This document shows positions 5,815 through 6,640 of a stretch of DNA of 6,640 nucleotides, piece after piece (the stretch's first letter is position 1; each line of letters opens with the position of its first letter). The DNA lies in assembly GCA_024644505.1 (NCBI GenBank), contig JAHEHQ010000149.1:1-6640 (forward strand), written 5' to 3'. The translations under genes were made by a program, and so were the position numbers. The stretch is from Gammaproteobacteria bacterium (GTDB taxonomy: Bacteria > Pseudomonadota > Gammaproteobacteria > Chromatiales > Chromatiaceae). The notes beneath the pieces were generated by a model. The model did not search any database. It was given only the letters and a program-made list of their open reading frames with translations, and was not told the DNA's origin.

Positions 5815-6636
5815 TGGCTGGTGGGGATTGGCGCCCGGGTTCCCACCGAACTGGTACGGTCCTGGGTAGGCTCCGATCGGTACATGGTGCGTGACCAGGC
5901 CGCGCGCCGCGCTCCAATGGTGCAAATGGAAGCCGGGCGGCTCCATGACGAAGGCTGCCTCCTGGCCATCGAGCCCGAGAATAACGTGGTGCGCTACGCC
6001 CGGGGCGACACTGACCGGCACATTCTGCCAGCGATAGAAGATTGCCCGATGGATGTGGCCGCAGACGATGCGCTGAATGCGCGCTGCATGCTGGCTGATG
6101 ATTGCCTCCAGGGCGGGGTCCGAATGTAGCGGAATCCGGTCCATGAAGGCGATGCCGGTCTCCGCTGGCGGGTGATGCACCATCATGAGGACGGGTTGGT
6201 CGCCGTCTTGGGCCAACTCCGCCTCCAGCCAGGCGAGTCGCTCGGGGCAGAGCGCGCCATACGCCTTGCCGGGCACGTTGCTGTCCAGTGCGATGAGCCG
6301 CAGATCACCGAGATCGACCGTATAGTGACGAAAAGCACTGCCGGCACCGACCACCGCCACTCCATCTAGCGCCAGCATGGCCTCGCGGTCATCATGGTTG
6401 CCCGGGATCGCATAGACGGGCATCGGCAGACGCTCGAGAATGGGGCGCAGTGCAGCATACGCCTCGGGCTCGCCGTCGTTGGTCAGGTCACCGGTGAAGA
6501 TGACCACGTCCGGCCGAGGCGACAAAGCTAGCACGGCGTCGACCGCATGGCTCAGCATGGCACGCGTATCGACGACGTCGGCGAAAAGCGCGCCCTCTGG
6601 TCGGACGTGACTGTCGGAGAGCTGAGCGATGATCAT
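5806..6636 (-). CDS. Metallophosphoesterase, GpdQ/CpdA-like class III phosphodiesterase
   Basis: This 276-residue protein belongs to the calcineurin-like metallophosphoesterases and has the class III cyclic nucleotide/glycerophosphodiesterase layout. Metal-site motifs in order are DSH (Asp8, His10), GDLTN (Asp50), GNHDD (Asn80, His81), VHHPP (His154) and GHIH (His194, His196). Length and ends resemble Enterobacter GpdQ (274 residues): the start MIIAQLSDSH matches MLLAHISDTH, and a PGP motif near residues 258-260 recalls its C-terminal AGPW. Likely reaction: two-metal hydrolysis of a phosphodiester; substrate (cAMP, glycerophosphodiesters or other) cannot be told from sequence. There is no signal peptide. 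The ATG at 6636 is only four bases from the window edge, so the ribosome binding site is not visible, but the family N-terminus supports it. A Gly/Pro-rich C-terminal tail (about 261-276) follows the catalytic domain. It converges on rho and is probably functionally unrelated. Confidence 0.92.
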   Translation of the reverse strand: MIIAQLSDSHVRPEGALFADVVDTRAMLSHAVDAVLALSPRPDVVIFTGDLTNDGEPEAYAALRPILERLPMPVYAIPGNHDDREAMLALDGVAVVGAGSAFRHYTVDLGDLRLIALDSNVPGKAYGALCPERLAWLEAELAQDGDQPVLMMVHHPPAETGIAFMDRIPLHSDPALEAIISQHAARIQRIVCGHIHRAIFYRWQNVPVSVAPGVAHHVILGLDGQEAAFVMEPPGFHLHHWSAARGLVTHHVPIGAYPGPYQFGGNPGANPHQPRA

Positions 6637-6640
6637 GGCG

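Noticed and set aside
5192..5917. A 241-codon minus-strand frame opposite the end of rho
   Set aside because: It overlaps both rho and the phosphodiesterase gene, each strongly supported, and has low-complexity His/Arg-rich translation.

Overview
The window looks like a core chromosomal segment of a gammaproteobacterium. The best evidence is the block rhlB (minus) divergent from trxA and rho (plus), which is the E. coli order, and the presence of NudE and YrfG, two nucleotide enzymes typical of this class. It is not enterobacterial: igaA (yrfF), which lies between nudE and yrfG in E. coli, is absent, and the gene after rho is a convergent metallophosphoesterase. A free-living, possibly Chromatiales-like organism fits, but that is inference only.

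Left region (1-1889). A minus-strand pair, nudE and then an exported thioredoxin-fold protein with a CAYC active site that runs off the left edge, is transcribed away from the plus-strand GMP/IMP nucleotidase gene yrfG. The two divergent start codons are only about 40 bases apart. NudE cuts ADP-ribose-type dinucleotides to mononucleotides and YrfG dephosphorylates purine mononucleotides, so the two could act in sequence in nucleotide clean-up.

Middle (1890-4000). A 160-base convergent gap holds a REPIN-like structure: two inverted copies of a palindrome that differ by compensatory base changes, with a small hairpin between them. Next come a YkgJ-type cysteine-cluster protein gene and rhlB on the minus strand, with the cysteine-cluster gene 32 bases downstream of rhlB and probably co-transcribed. 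A gap of about 200 bases, AT-rich on its rhlB side, separates rhlB from trxA and should carry both promoters.

Right region (4001-6640). trxA (GTG start, good ribosome binding site) is followed by a 180-base leader and rho. The leader has two small hairpins, a C-rich and G-poor stretch, a possible 36-codon leader frame and no Shine-Dalgarno sequence before the rho ATG; all of this would suit autogenous control of rho. rho ends against a convergent GpdQ/CpdA-like phosphodiesterase gene, with an inverted repeat across the junction.

Most of the window is well-known housekeeping content. I see no phage, transposase, CRISPR, tRNA or rRNA. I do not see an undescribed multi-gene system; the least explained parts are the paired palindrome element, the rho leader and the exported CAYC protein behind nudE.
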